Below are positions 25,656 through 34,337 of a stretch of DNA of 64,000 bases, in pieces (positions within the stretch are counted from its first letter, which is position 1; each line of letters begins with the position of its first letter). Both the position numbers and the translations under genes were made by a program. The stretch is from JAHRVQ01 sp029941905 (GTDB lineage: Bacteria > Pseudomonadota > Gammaproteobacteria > Pseudomonadales > Azotimanducaceae), in the NCBI GenBank assembly GCA_029941905.1, contig JAPYTQ010000022.1, positions 1-64,000 of the forward strand, in the 5' to 3' direction. The notes below the pieces were generated by a model. The model was not told the DNA's origin and searched no databases. It saw only the letters and a program-made list of their open reading frames with translations.

Positions 25656-26318
25656 TCAGGTGGATAGTAACAACCCGAATATTCCAATCCAGATAAGCAG
25701 TAAATAGTGCCAATAGGTTTTGCACAGTTCTACACTGAGCCTGATCTCAAACATCTGTGCACCGGACCAGGCATGCAGTGTCGTGCGACACCAAACCCAA
25801 AGCCCGCCGATGATGTGTAATCCGTGTACACCCGTAAACAGATAGAAAAATGCCAGGGAAGGGTTTGAATACATATACAGACCCTGATCCACCAGTCCCT
25901 GCCAGGCCCAAAGTTGTCCTACAATAAATGCCCCAGTAAACAGGCCCGTGGCGAGTAATGCGTATCGGGTTGTTTTTGGATCATTGTGATCTGCACTATA
26001 GGAGGCCCATTGAATTGCAACGCTGCCGAGTACCAGCATGAACGTGTTAAACCAGAGTAGTCCCGGTTCTTTCTGAGGTATCCAGTCCGCCAAACCCATT
26101 CGGATAAAGTAAGCGCTGACAAATAATGCAAAGAGGCTCGTAACCACCGCGAGGAAAAAGAGCAGCCCGATTTTACCAGGGGGAAGAAATCGACTTGAGT
26201 CCTCATGATCCACGGTGACACCCACCGTCGCCCAGGGTTTTTCTGTTATCCGATGACGCCATAGCCACCAATACGAACCAACCACTGCAATAACTATAAA
26301 CAGAAGAATAGCAGTCAC
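25656..26318 (-). CDS. Second cytochrome c oxidase subunit III-like protein
   Basis: This 220-residue protein opens with a membrane helix, then ERF-like loops and a subunit III core with FFYLFTGVHGLHIIGG and TYWHYLLLIWIGIFG at the end. It is a divergent CoxC paralogue, as in alternative oxidase operons such as coxMNOP of Bradyrhizobium. Its ATG overlaps the coxA stop as ATGA, which implies coupled translation and a fixed ratio with CoxA. Confidence 0.9.
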   Translation of the reverse strand: MTAILLFIVIAVVGSYWWLWRHRITEKPWATVGVTVDHEDSSRFLPPGKIGLLFFLAVVTSLFALFVSAYFIRMGLADWIPQKEPGLLWFNTFMLVLGSVAIQWASYSADHNDPKTTRYALLATGLFTGAFIVGQLWAWQGLVDQGLYMYSNPSLAFFYLFTGVHGLHIIGGLWVWCRTTLHAWSGAQMFEIRLSVELCKTYWHYLLLIWIGIFGLLLST

Positions 26319-28102
26319 GAAGCACTCATCGTTACATCTTCATCCTTTGGCTCGATGTCTGGTCCGTCACCGTCGCCTGGACCATCAGGTGGCTGGTCCT
26401 GCGGAATAAAATCACGGGATGCACCTGGAACGCTGTAGTCGTAGGCCCAACGGTAAACCTGCGGTAACTTCGGTCCCCAGTTGCCATGAACAGGCGGTGT
26501 TTCCGGTGTTTGCCATTCGAGTGAGGTTGCATTCCACGGATTGCCACCGGAAGGTTTGCCCTTGAATAAACTCCAGACTATGTTGATCAAAAAGATAATT
26601 TGCATCGCCGCGACGAACAGGGCGGCGACGGTAATACCGGCATTCAGGGTTTGTGCGGACTCCGGAATAAACTCAATGCCCTCGTAGGCAAAGTATCGAC
26701 GAGGTACACCGAGGAAACCCAGGTAGTGCATAGGAAGATATATTGCATAGGTACCGAGGAATGTACCCCAGAAATGTATGTATCCGAGTCGGTTGTTAAA
26801 CATCTTACCGGTCATCTTGGGGAACCAGTGATAGATGGCGCCAAACACCACGAGAATGGGTGACACACCCATCACCATATGGAAGTGCGCGATGACAAAA
26901 TAGGTGTCAGAGAGCGGCAGGTCGACGACCACATTGCCAAGAAATATTCCCGTCAGGCCACCATGTGTAAACGTAAAAATAAACGCGATAGCAAACATCA
27001 TCGGTACAGTGAAATGGATATTCCCACGCCAGAGTGTCAGTACCCAGTTATAGACCTTGATGGCGGTCGGCACCGCTATGATTAGAGTCGTGGTGGCGAA
27101 AAAGAAACCAAAATAAGGGTTCATACCACTCACATACATGTGGTGCGCCCAGACAATGAAACTGAGTCCGCCGATTGCGACGATTGCCCATACCATCATA
27201 CGGTATCCAAAAATGTTCTTTCTTGCATGGGTGCTCAACAGATCTGAAACAATTCCGAATGCGGGCAGTGCGACGATATAAACTTCGGGGTGGCCGAAAA
27301 ACCAGAAAAGATGCTGGAACAAAATAGGGCTGCCACCGTCGTAGCTTGTTTGCTCACCCATTGACACTATGGCAGGCATAAAAAAGCTGGTCCCCAATAA
27401 GCGATCCAGCAGCATCATTATTGCGCTGACTAACAAGGCAGGAAAGGCGAGGAGGCCAAGCACTGTTGCGGTAAAAATACCCCAGACAGACAGTGGCATC
27501 CGCATCAGGGTCATCCCATTGGTCCTGGCTTGCAAAACCGTGGTAACGTAGTTCAGCCCACCCATGGTAAAAGCGATAATAAACACCGCCAATGAAACCA
27601 GCATCAGCACAATCCCCCAGTCGACACCTGGGGTTCCCTGCATAATTGCCTGGGGTGGATAAAGCGTCCAACCTGCACCCGTTGGACCGCCTGGAACAAA
27701 AAAGCTGGTCATCAGAATAATCACCGATACCAGGTAGACCCAGAAACTGAGCATGTTCATATAGGGGAACACCATGTCACGAGCCCCAACCATCAGCGGG
27801 ATCAGATAGTTACCAAAGCCCCCAAGAAACAGGGCGGTAAGCAGGTAGATCACCATGATCATGCCGTGCAAGGTGACGAACTGAAGGTATTGATCAGGAT
27901 TAATGAAAGAGAATGTATCCGGGAATCCCAATTGCAATCTCATTATGCCCGACAACACCAATGCAACCAGACCAACGGAAATCGCTACTAGTCCGTACTG
28001 GATCGCAATGACCTTGTGATCCTGGCTATAGATGTATTTGGTAAAAAAACTATGGGGGTGAGAAAGTTTCTGCCCCTGGTCGGCTAGTGCTACATAAGCC
28101 AT
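26315..28102 (-). CDS. coxA: Cytochrome c oxidase subunit I
   Basis: CoxA carries heme a and the heme a3-CuB site where oxygen is reduced. The 595-residue protein has 12 helices, WFFGHPEVYIVALPAFG with the CuB His and cross-linked Tyr, IVWAHHMYVSG with the two further CuB His, and HFHMVMG with the heme ligands. The Glu-less or Glu-containing channel type was not assessed in detail. It starts at the last base of the coxB stop (TAATG overlap). The C-terminal tail is acidic and Pro- and Gly-rich. Confidence 0.97.
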   Translation of the reverse strand: MAYVALADQGQKLSHPHSFFTKYIYSQDHKVIAIQYGLVAISVGLVALVLSGIMRLQLGFPDTFSFINPDQYLQFVTLHGMIMVIYLLTALFLGGFGNYLIPLMVGARDMVFPYMNMLSFWVYLVSVIILMTSFFVPGGPTGAGWTLYPPQAIMQGTPGVDWGIVLMLVSLAVFIIAFTMGGLNYVTTVLQARTNGMTLMRMPLSVWGIFTATVLGLLAFPALLVSAIMMLLDRLLGTSFFMPAIVSMGEQTSYDGGSPILFQHLFWFFGHPEVYIVALPAFGIVSDLLSTHARKNIFGYRMMVWAIVAIGGLSFIVWAHHMYVSGMNPYFGFFFATTTLIIAVPTAIKVYNWVLTLWRGNIHFTVPMMFAIAFIFTFTHGGLTGIFLGNVVVDLPLSDTYFVIAHFHMVMGVSPILVVFGAIYHWFPKMTGKMFNNRLGYIHFWGTFLGTYAIYLPMHYLGFLGVPRRYFAYEGIEFIPESAQTLNAGITVAALFVAAMQIIFLINIVWSLFKGKPSGGNPWNATSLEWQTPETPPVHGNWGPKLPQVYRWAYDYSVPGASRDFIPQDQPPDGPGDGDGPDIEPKDEDVTMSAS

Positions 28103-29634
28103 TAATTCGCTCCCGCAACGGTAATGTCAATCTCTTCTTGGATTGTTACTTCTTGACTCGGCTCTTCTACAATTGGCTGTTCTGCCATTGACTCTTCTGC
28201 AATTGGCTCTTCAGGAACGGTCTTCTCAATCTGTTGGGTATTTTTCGCGACCATTCCCCCTTGATCCGACAAGGTGCCGATGTAGGCAACCACGTCTTTG
28301 ACCGAATCCTCGCTTCTTAAGAATCTTGACATGCTGATCATCTGCGGCCCGAAGGTATCGTCAGGGTGCGCGCCGCGAACACCAGTCTTGAAGTTTTGAA
28401 GCTGACGGATCATGTACCAGGATTCCTGACCAGACAATCGAGGGGAGTTCATTGCGTAGTTGCCCTGACCATTAGCGCCATGGCAGGTACCACAGGTACG
28501 ATAGAGTTGTTGACCATGTTCGATATCCACCCCCTTGTCCATATCACTGCTTTCAGCTGGACTTTCCGGCAGCGTAGTAATATATGCGGCAACGTTTCGA
28601 ATTGCAGTTTCATCCAGCAGGGTAGCAGCCATTGGTGCCATCTGCTGCCCATAAGTATCATCCTTGTGTGCACCCCGAATACCATGTTTGAAATTGGCGA
28701 TTTGTTTGCGCAGATACCAGGGACTCTTGCCTGCTAACTTTGGCGAATTGAGTGCTATATTTCCTTCGCCCTGGGGCCCGTGGCAGGTACTGCAAATAAT
28801 ATAGGAGGATCTCCCTGCGATCGCATCGCCTTCCCCGATGGCCTGCGATTCCTTAAAGGTTATTTGTTTGCCCAGCCAGTTATCAAAGTCCTTCTGCTCA
28901 TCGACGATGACCTTACCACGCATGGTGAAGTGCGCTATCCCGCATAGCTCTTCACAAAGGATCTCGAAGGTGCCGGTTCGGGTTGGCGTGAGCCAAAGGT
29001 ATGAAACAAGACCCGGTACCAGATCCATTTTTACCCTGAATTCAGCAACGGCGAAATCGTGCAATACGTCCTTGGATCGAAGCAAGAACTTGACAGGTTT
29101 GTCTATGGGTATGTGAACCTGGTTGTCTGTAACCAGAATATCGTCGGCGCCAGTCGGGTCATCGGGATTGACGCCAAAAGGGTTGTTAATGTTGACAAGG
29201 GTAACATCTGAGGTGCCAAGTTTGCCGTCCTTGCCCGGTAGTCGGAACGTCCAACGCCATTGTTCACCGACTGCTTCCACCTCCCAGGCCTCTTCCGGGA
29301 CGGTCACGAACTGACCCCATACGAACAGGCCCGGTGCAAGCATCGCTGCAACACCCACAGCCGTCAGGACCGTGAGCCACATCTCAAGTTTGGAGTTTTC
29401 CGGTTCGTAATGGGCGGGTTGATTGTCGTCGGGCCTGTGACGATACTTGATAAGTGCGTAGGCCATAAACAGGTTGACGGCGACGAAAACGAAGCCGGTC
29501 ACCCAGAAAGTAACATTGATGGTGAAGTCAATAGCTCCCCAGTTCGAAGCCAGGGGCGTAAACCACCACGGGCTTGCAAAATGGAAAATAACTGAACCGA
29601 CTACAAGTAAAACCAATACAATAGCAACGAACAT
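28102..29634 (-). CDS. coxB: Cytochrome c oxidase subunit II with two fused cytochrome c domains
   Basis: From ATG 29634 the protein has 510 residues: two membrane helices (about 1-20 and 40-105 region), the CuA cupredoxin domain with CEELCGIAHFTM near residue 227, and two cytochrome c domains with CSTCH (281) and CGTCH (381). The tail from about 465 is Glu-, Pro- and Ala-rich with repeated EEPIAEE-like units. The two heme domains resemble the separate diheme cytochrome of this window. Fusion would deliver electrons to CuA without a separate donor. ATG 29634 has AAAGGAAAG upstream; an open frame extends to 29754 and a longer start is possible. Confidence 0.93.
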   Translation of the reverse strand: MFVAIVLVLLVVGSVIFHFASPWWFTPLASNWGAIDFTINVTFWVTGFVFVAVNLFMAYALIKYRHRPDDNQPAHYEPENSKLEMWLTVLTAVGVAAMLAPGLFVWGQFVTVPEEAWEVEAVGEQWRWTFRLPGKDGKLGTSDVTLVNINNPFGVNPDDPTGADDILVTDNQVHIPIDKPVKFLLRSKDVLHDFAVAEFRVKMDLVPGLVSYLWLTPTRTGTFEILCEELCGIAHFTMRGKVIVDEQKDFDNWLGKQITFKESQAIGEGDAIAGRSSYIICSTCHGPQGEGNIALNSPKLAGKSPWYLRKQIANFKHGIRGAHKDDTYGQQMAPMAATLLDETAIRNVAAYITTLPESPAESSDMDKGVDIEHGQQLYRTCGTCHGANGQGNYAMNSPRLSGQESWYMIRQLQNFKTGVRGAHPDDTFGPQMISMSRFLRSEDSVKDVVAYIGTLSDQGGMVAKNTQQIEKTVPEEPIAEESMAEQPIVEEPSQEVTIQEEIDITVAGAN

Positions 29635-29883
29635 ACTTCTTCTTTCCTTTGGTACGTTTACGTCTTCGTTTTGGTCAATCAGGTCGTGACTTAAAAACCG
29701 ACTGTCTCTAAACAACAGGCAGTAAAACAGGTAACACGAAAAGTTCATGGTCAACCAATACGCGTAAACTAACTGTAGTCCGATTTTAAGTCAACGGTTT
29801 GGATGAACGTGGTTGTAGAAATTTCTTGTTAATCGGGTTTCTGCGGTAAGCTAACCGGGGACCTTAACCAAAGATTGTATGAG

Positions 29884-30504
29884 ATGGTGACAATACACAA
29901 AACTGTAGCGCTGATTGCGCTTCTGGGTGTCGTATTGCCTTGCGGGCGAGGCTTCGCAGCCGGTGGTGTGGTGGGTGAAGCTGGAAGCTGCATGATCGAA
30001 ATTGGCTTCTACACCGCGCACTTCTCCATCTTTCAGCCACAGAAAAGTGCCAACGAAGTTTTTTGTGAGGACTTACCCGATGCCGGTAAAACGGTTTTCA
30101 TTCTGGATTATCTTCATGCCAGTTTAAAAGAAGTACCGGTAGACTTTCGAATCATCAGGGATGATCAGGAGTTTGGCCAGTTCGTTCGCTGGGAGAACAT
30201 CACGCAGATCAGGGACCTGGACGCACAGACCGTGTTCTTTAAACCAGGAGAAATATACCCCGATGAGAGAATGAACGTGGAACACACATTTGCTGAATCG
30301 GGACAATTCATAGGCATCGTCACCGCGCCGCATCCCAGCAAAAACATAATGTATCGAGCAGTTTTCCCATTCGAGGTTGGCAACACCGGGTACGGTTACT
30401 GGCCGATAATCATTTTGCTGGGTTTGGTTCTGCAGATTCAGTTTATGCTGGGCGATAGCTGGTTTAAAACTGCCAGAGACAAGTTGGGGATTGCCAGATC
30501 GTGA
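29884..30504 (+). CDS. Exported membrane-anchored protein of unknown function, first gene of the copper oxidase operon
   Basis: I do not recognise this family. About 206 residues: a signal peptide (MVTIHKTVALIALLGVVLP), a beta-rich periplasmic domain with repeated EVxxDFRI and FxxPGEIY patterns, and one membrane helix near the end (WPIIILLGLVLQIQFML) with a short basic tail inside. ATG 29884 is preferred to TTG 29875. The stop overlaps the multicopper oxidase start as GTGA, so the two are coupled. The gene is divergent from coxB, 249 bases away. An adaptor or Ig-like accessory subunit for the oxidase is possible. Confidence 0.75.
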   Translation: MVTIHKTVALIALLGVVLPCGRGFAAGGVVGEAGSCMIEIGFYTAHFSIFQPQKSANEVFCEDLPDAGKTVFILDYLHASLKEVPVDFRIIRDDQEFGQFVRWENITQIRDLDAQTVFFKPGEIYPDERMNVEHTFAESGQFIGIVTAPHPSKNIMYRAVFPFEVGNTGYGYWPIIILLGLVLQIQFMLGDSWFKTARDKLGIARS

Positions 30505-32183
30505 TTACGGGTAAGCGTCGATTGTTGTTGCTCGTAATGATTCTCATTTCAATCGTGGCCTATCCACCATCGTGGTATCCACAAGCTTTTAGGATTCAGT
30601 TAACAAAATGGTTCGGTGCGCCGTCTTATCGGTCGCTTCCTGATTCCCGCCAGGCGGATTCAGTTCAGGCGGAAGTATTCTGTCCGCCGGATTTGTCAGG
30701 GCGGCGTAAGCAGCATCAGATTGAAGGTGTCACCATCAGTGAATCAGGGTTATGTGTCGCGGATAACCCCTATGCTGTTGCTGCATTCGTTAAAGGGACA
30801 AATAATGTTAGTCACAACACGTTAATGAGAAGCGGGTTAACGCTTGATGCGATAGAGAAGGGGCGGGATCTCGATGGAGATGGAGACCCGGACGAAATTC
30901 ACATTCGGCTTGAAGTTGCAGAGCTCAACGGTGTATCAACCGAGTCGAACAGACCAGTCACCCAATATGCGATTGCGCCGGGCGTGCAACCCGGCTCATG
31001 GGTGTTTGCACCTAAACTCCAGGGTATGGCCCGGGAAAACTTTGAATCGGTTAATGCCCGAGCCGACCTTCGTCTGCCTTCTCCCGCGATTCGGGTTGAA
31101 CAGGGTGACCGGGTCAAAATTACCCTTGAAAATACCCATTACATGCCACATACACTGCACCTGCATGGTGCTGATCATCGATTCGCTCTTTCGAATGGCC
31201 AGGGCAATGATGGCGTGCCCATCACGAGTGAACTACCGGTACTGCCGGGAGAGGCCCGTACTTACGAATTGCAACCACGTAACGCTGGGACGACTTTTTA
31301 TCATTGTCATGTACAACCCCATGTTCATGTTGCGATGGGGTTACAGGGTCTTTTTATTATCGAAGAAAATCGCCCCAATAACTGGTTGCAAACGATGAAT
31401 GTTGGCGCAGGATTTGTTCGCGCTTCATCCGTGGCGGTGAAGGAATCGTTTTCCCGGGAGTACGATCTGCACTATACGGATCTGGATGCAGAACTGGGCG
31501 TACGAATACAATCATCGAACGACCCGAGGGAGGTCACCCGCTCAATGCACCGGGAGTATGATGTCACCGATGCCACGGTGGATTATTTCACACTTAACGG
31601 GCGCTCCTTCCCTTATACCTTTCGAGAATCACTTGTTTTAACCAGCGGAGACGAAAACATAAAACTCAGGATACTCAATGGTGGAAGCGAGGGGATCGCG
31701 TTCCACACACACGGCCACAAATTTACCGTAACCCATAAGGACGGCGTACTTTTACCTGCGGCAAGTCAAACATTACAGGACGTGGTCTGGCTGGCGAGCG
31801 CGGAGCGAATAGATCTTGCGCTTTCCACCTACAATGATGGGCTGCACAGTTACGGCCCCGGAATTTGGCCATTCCACGATCACCAGAGACGTGGAGTCAC
31901 CACCGACGGCATTGGGCCGGGAGGTAACATCAGCGCCATTGTTTACGACGAGTTTCTGGATGAAAATGGCTGGCCTAAAACCCAGGGAGTTTCTTACAAA
32001 CCATTTTTTACTGAGCAATACTACCAAAAACAAATACCAGTCTGGCAAAGTTATGCACCTGGATTATTTTCTGATCCTGCTAACGATTGGCTTATGTTGG
32101 GTCGGGTTCTTGTTTTGACGTTGGCATTGGCGACGATCAGTGCGATGCTGATGGTCAACTATACCGGCAGGAAAAAGACTTAA
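30501..32183 (+). CDS. Membrane-anchored multicopper oxidase
   Basis: The 560-residue protein has an N-terminal membrane helix (about 7-25), a Ca-binding type loop DLDGDGDPDEIHI at 123-135, two cupredoxin domains and a C-terminal helix (about 530-552). Copper motifs are HLHG (220), FYHCHVQPHVHVAM (266-279), HTHGH (402) and HDH (459). The eight His of a type 2/3 cluster are all present. The only HCH motif, with the type 1 Cys and Met, is in the first domain, and the last motif has Asp in place of Cys. That resembles two-domain oxidases rather than three-domain laccases. Substrate unknown; coupled with the genes on both sides. Confidence 0.88.
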   Translation: MITGKRRLLLLVMILISIVAYPPSWYPQAFRIQLTKWFGAPSYRSLPDSRQADSVQAEVFCPPDLSGRRKQHQIEGVTISESGLCVADNPYAVAAFVKGTNNVSHNTLMRSGLTLDAIEKGRDLDGDGDPDEIHIRLEVAELNGVSTESNRPVTQYAIAPGVQPGSWVFAPKLQGMARENFESVNARADLRLPSPAIRVEQGDRVKITLENTHYMPHTLHLHGADHRFALSNGQGNDGVPITSELPVLPGEARTYELQPRNAGTTFYHCHVQPHVHVAMGLQGLFIIEENRPNNWLQTMNVGAGFVRASSVAVKESFSREYDLHYTDLDAELGVRIQSSNDPREVTRSMHREYDVTDATVDYFTLNGRSFPYTFRESLVLTSGDENIKLRILNGGSEGIAFHTHGHKFTVTHKDGVLLPAASQTLQDVVWLASAERIDLALSTYNDGLHSYGPGIWPFHDHQRRGVTTDGIGPGGNISAIVYDEFLDENGWPKTQGVSYKPFFTEQYYQKQIPVWQSYAPGLFSDPANDWLMLGRVLVLTLALATISAMLMVNYTGRKKT

Positions 32184-32186
32184 TTC

Positions 32187-32837
32187 ATGCCCAGGATATC
32201 TGGCACTTGTGCCTTTGCGTATCTGATTCTGTTGAGCTCACCGCTGTCTGTAGTTTTTGCCGAAGACGATCACACCAACCATCGAATGATGTTCTCTGAG
32301 AGTGGCCTGGTGATGAATAACAATCATCACACGTTGCCCTGGGATTGTGCGGAAATATCCGCAGAACATCAATTTGTCGTTTCGGCAGGCCGGGAATATG
32401 CCAGGGGTGTTCCCGGAATGGTATTCGGCATGAGCCAACATGAGCATAAAGTAGAACCCTGTAGCCGAATTACCGTGACGTTTGTCAATAAAGATGAAGT
32501 TCGCCATCAATGGATGGTCCATGGGCTACCGGCGTATCTTTACCCCACCGGGATGTTTCATCTGGAAGCCATGGCTGGAAAACAGGTGCGAGGGACATTT
32601 ATAGTACCCGGTGATCACAAGACTTATCTGGTGCATTGCGATATGGCTCAACATATGGAAAAAGGCATGAAGGGTCAGCTGGTGGTAGGAAATGGCAGCG
32701 GCAATTTGTGGAGTGTTGTTGGCATCAGCGATTCGTTTCGACGATCAGACTATCTACCTGGCTATACCCTCCATTTGATTGTTCTGTTTACTCTCGTGAT
32801 ATTCATTTTTGTTTTTTGGCGACTGAGAAAAACTTAA
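32187..32837 (+). CDS. Membrane-anchored cupredoxin
   Basis: This 216-residue protein has a signal peptide (ILLSSPLSVVFA), a single cupredoxin domain and a C-terminal helix (LHLIVLFTLVIFIFVFW) with a basic end. The type 1 copper ligands are visible: His in DEVRHQWMVHG, then Cys, His and Met in LVHCDMAQHMEKGM. It starts 3 bases after the multicopper oxidase stop, so the three genes form one operon. A role as electron carrier between the multicopper oxidase and a membrane partner such as the neighbouring oxidase is a reasonable guess, not shown. Confidence 0.85.
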   Translation: MPRISGTCAFAYLILLSSPLSVVFAEDDHTNHRMMFSESGLVMNNNHHTLPWDCAEISAEHQFVVSAGREYARGVPGMVFGMSQHEHKVEPCSRITVTFVNKDEVRHQWMVHGLPAYLYPTGMFHLEAMAGKQVRGTFIVPGDHKTYLVHCDMAQHMEKGMKGQLVVGNGSGNLWSVVGISDSFRRSDYLPGYTLHLIVLFTLVIFIFVFWRLRKT

Positions 32838-32873
32838 CCCATTAACTTAACGTATCAGCTATGCCTGGATAGT

Positions 32874-33473
32874 TCATTCTCCCCAACGATTCAGGTATGT
32901 GAGCTTGCGGGCAGGCATCCTGTCGGCGACTCGCATGACAGCATTTTTCGTATATGCCGCCGGGAACATCACAATTTGTAACACACCTTCAGGTAACCCA
33001 AGAATCTGGCCAACTCGCTCCTGTTGCGATGACAGGAGCGTGGTCCATGTGGTGCCAATATCCCGCGCCCTGAGCGCTAGCATCAGGGACCACGCAGCGG
33101 GAAGAATCGAACCAAAATAGGCGATTTGTTGCGAAGTCGAGTCTCCAGGCAGGCCGATGGCACATACGAAAATCATGCACGGAATTTCGTGAAGTCGATC
33201 GATGAGTGCCTTATGGGTAGGTTTAAGCTCGATACCACGGTCTGATGTGAGGTCAACTAAAACCTCGGCGTAAAGTTTTGCGATTTTTGCTTTTATTGCA
33301 TGATCCGTGACGACGATAAAACGCCAATTTTCACCTGCCAATCCCACAGGCGCCTGAGTTGCCACATCGATACAATCTTCAATAACCGCCAGTGGAATCT
33401 GGCGATCAAAATCCAGTTTTCTCCTAACTGAACGTGCCGTTTTCAGGACCAAATCAACGCTTTCTAGATCCAT
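32874..33473 (-). CDS. Nitroreductase family protein
   Basis: The 199-residue protein matches the FMN-dependent nitroreductase fold. RSVRRKLD near residue 17 binds FMN phosphate, APVGLAGENWRFIVV is the usual PSxxNxQPWRF region in divergent form, and GTTWTTLLSSQQERVGQILGLPEG is the second FMN region. These proteins are usually dimers that reduce nitro compounds, quinones or flavins with NAD(P)H. Natural substrate unknown. It is convergent with the cupredoxin gene and stands alone. Confidence 0.88.
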   Translation of the reverse strand: MDLESVDLVLKTARSVRRKLDFDRQIPLAVIEDCIDVATQAPVGLAGENWRFIVVTDHAIKAKIAKLYAEVLVDLTSDRGIELKPTHKALIDRLHEIPCMIFVCAIGLPGDSTSQQIAYFGSILPAAWSLMLALRARDIGTTWTTLLSSQQERVGQILGLPEGVLQIVMFPAAYTKNAVMRVADRMPARKLTYLNRWGE

Positions 33474-33645
33474 GTTGTCCTCAGTTCATTAAGTTTCTGC
33501 CGGAATAAGGCAGTTGTATAAGTTTTGCTCGAAAGTGACTCAACGTAAGTGCATGAATCATATGCCTAATATCTAGTATGGCCCGCTAACTTTGATTTGG
33601 ATCCCAGGAGTTATGCCTCTAATGTCATTCGTCTGGTTTTGACAC

Positions 33646-33674
33646 TTGATGAAGCCTATTTGCCTGTCTATAAT
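33646..33674 (+). promoter_or_regulatory. Promoter of tRNA-Leu and the repeat array behind it
   Basis: TTGATG (33646-33651) and a perfect TATAAT (33669-33674) are 17 bases apart, followed by the GC-rich discriminator CGCGCCCC. This is the pattern of a stringently controlled stable RNA promoter. The tRNA begins about 88 bases after the likely start. Confidence 0.7.
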
Positions 33675-33768
33675 CGCGCCCCTTCCAGATGGCAATTATC
33701 AATGCAGGCGACATAGCACTCCTGATTGTGCAGCATTTTGGAAAGTGTGGTAGCTGATAGTAACAGAT

Positions 33769-33853
<85 letters not shown>

Positions 33854-34228
33854 GGTTGCGGCTTTGCGAAGCAAAACGCAACGGATACTATATCACTGCC
33901 AGTGCAAGAGACATCAGGTTGCGGCTTTTGCGAAGCAAAAACGCAACGGATACTATATCACTGCCAGTGCAAGAGACATCAGGTTGCGGCTTNNNNNNNN
34001 NNNNNNNNNNNNNNNNNNNNNNNNNNNNNNNNNNNNNNNNNNNNNNNNNNNNNNNNNNNNNNNNNNNNNNNNNNNNNNNNNNNNNNNNNNNNAAACGCAA
34101 CGGATACTATATCACTGCCAGTGCAAGAGACATCAGGTTGCGGCTTTGCGAAGCAAAACGCAACGGATACTATATCACTGCCAGTGCAAGAGACATCAGG
34201 TTGCGGCTTTTGCGAAGCAAAAACGCAA
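33854..34228 (+). repeat. Tandem array of 63- and 65-base units behind tRNA-Leu
   Basis: Units are at 33854-33916 (63), 33917-33981 (65), 33982 into the gap, a partial unit from the gap to 34135, 34136-34198 (63) and a partial one 34199-34228 of the 65 type. Each unit has a hairpin whose outer arms are TTGCG and CGCAA around inner arms GCTTTGC and GCAAAACGC, then an 11-base palindrome CACTGCCAGTG. The 65 type adds one T in the left arm and one A in the right arm, which keeps pairing. There are no unique spacers and no coding function. Confidence 0.9.
33993..34092. other. Assembly gap of 100 N inside the repeat array
   Basis: Exactly 100 N interrupt a repeat unit, with the same repeat on both sides. 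A round gap length usually means unknown size. The real copy number of the repeat cannot be read from this sequence. Confidence 0.98.
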
Positions 34229-34337
34229 TGTATAACAGGGCTCTGCCAGTTAACACCCGCCAGAAGCGGCTTAGCCTGGCGAACAGCAATGAAGTTTAGG
34301 CTATGAAATACAGCACAACTATAGTAGGTACTGATCG

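Noticed and set aside
29763..29790. Third copy of the trpB/nqrM leader between coxB and the copper operon
   Set aside because: It shares cgtaaactaact and gattttaag with the leaders but not the core, so the match is too weak to claim.
33854..34228. CRISPR array
   Set aside because: The units are direct copies of 63-65 bases with no unique spacers, and no cas gene is in the window.
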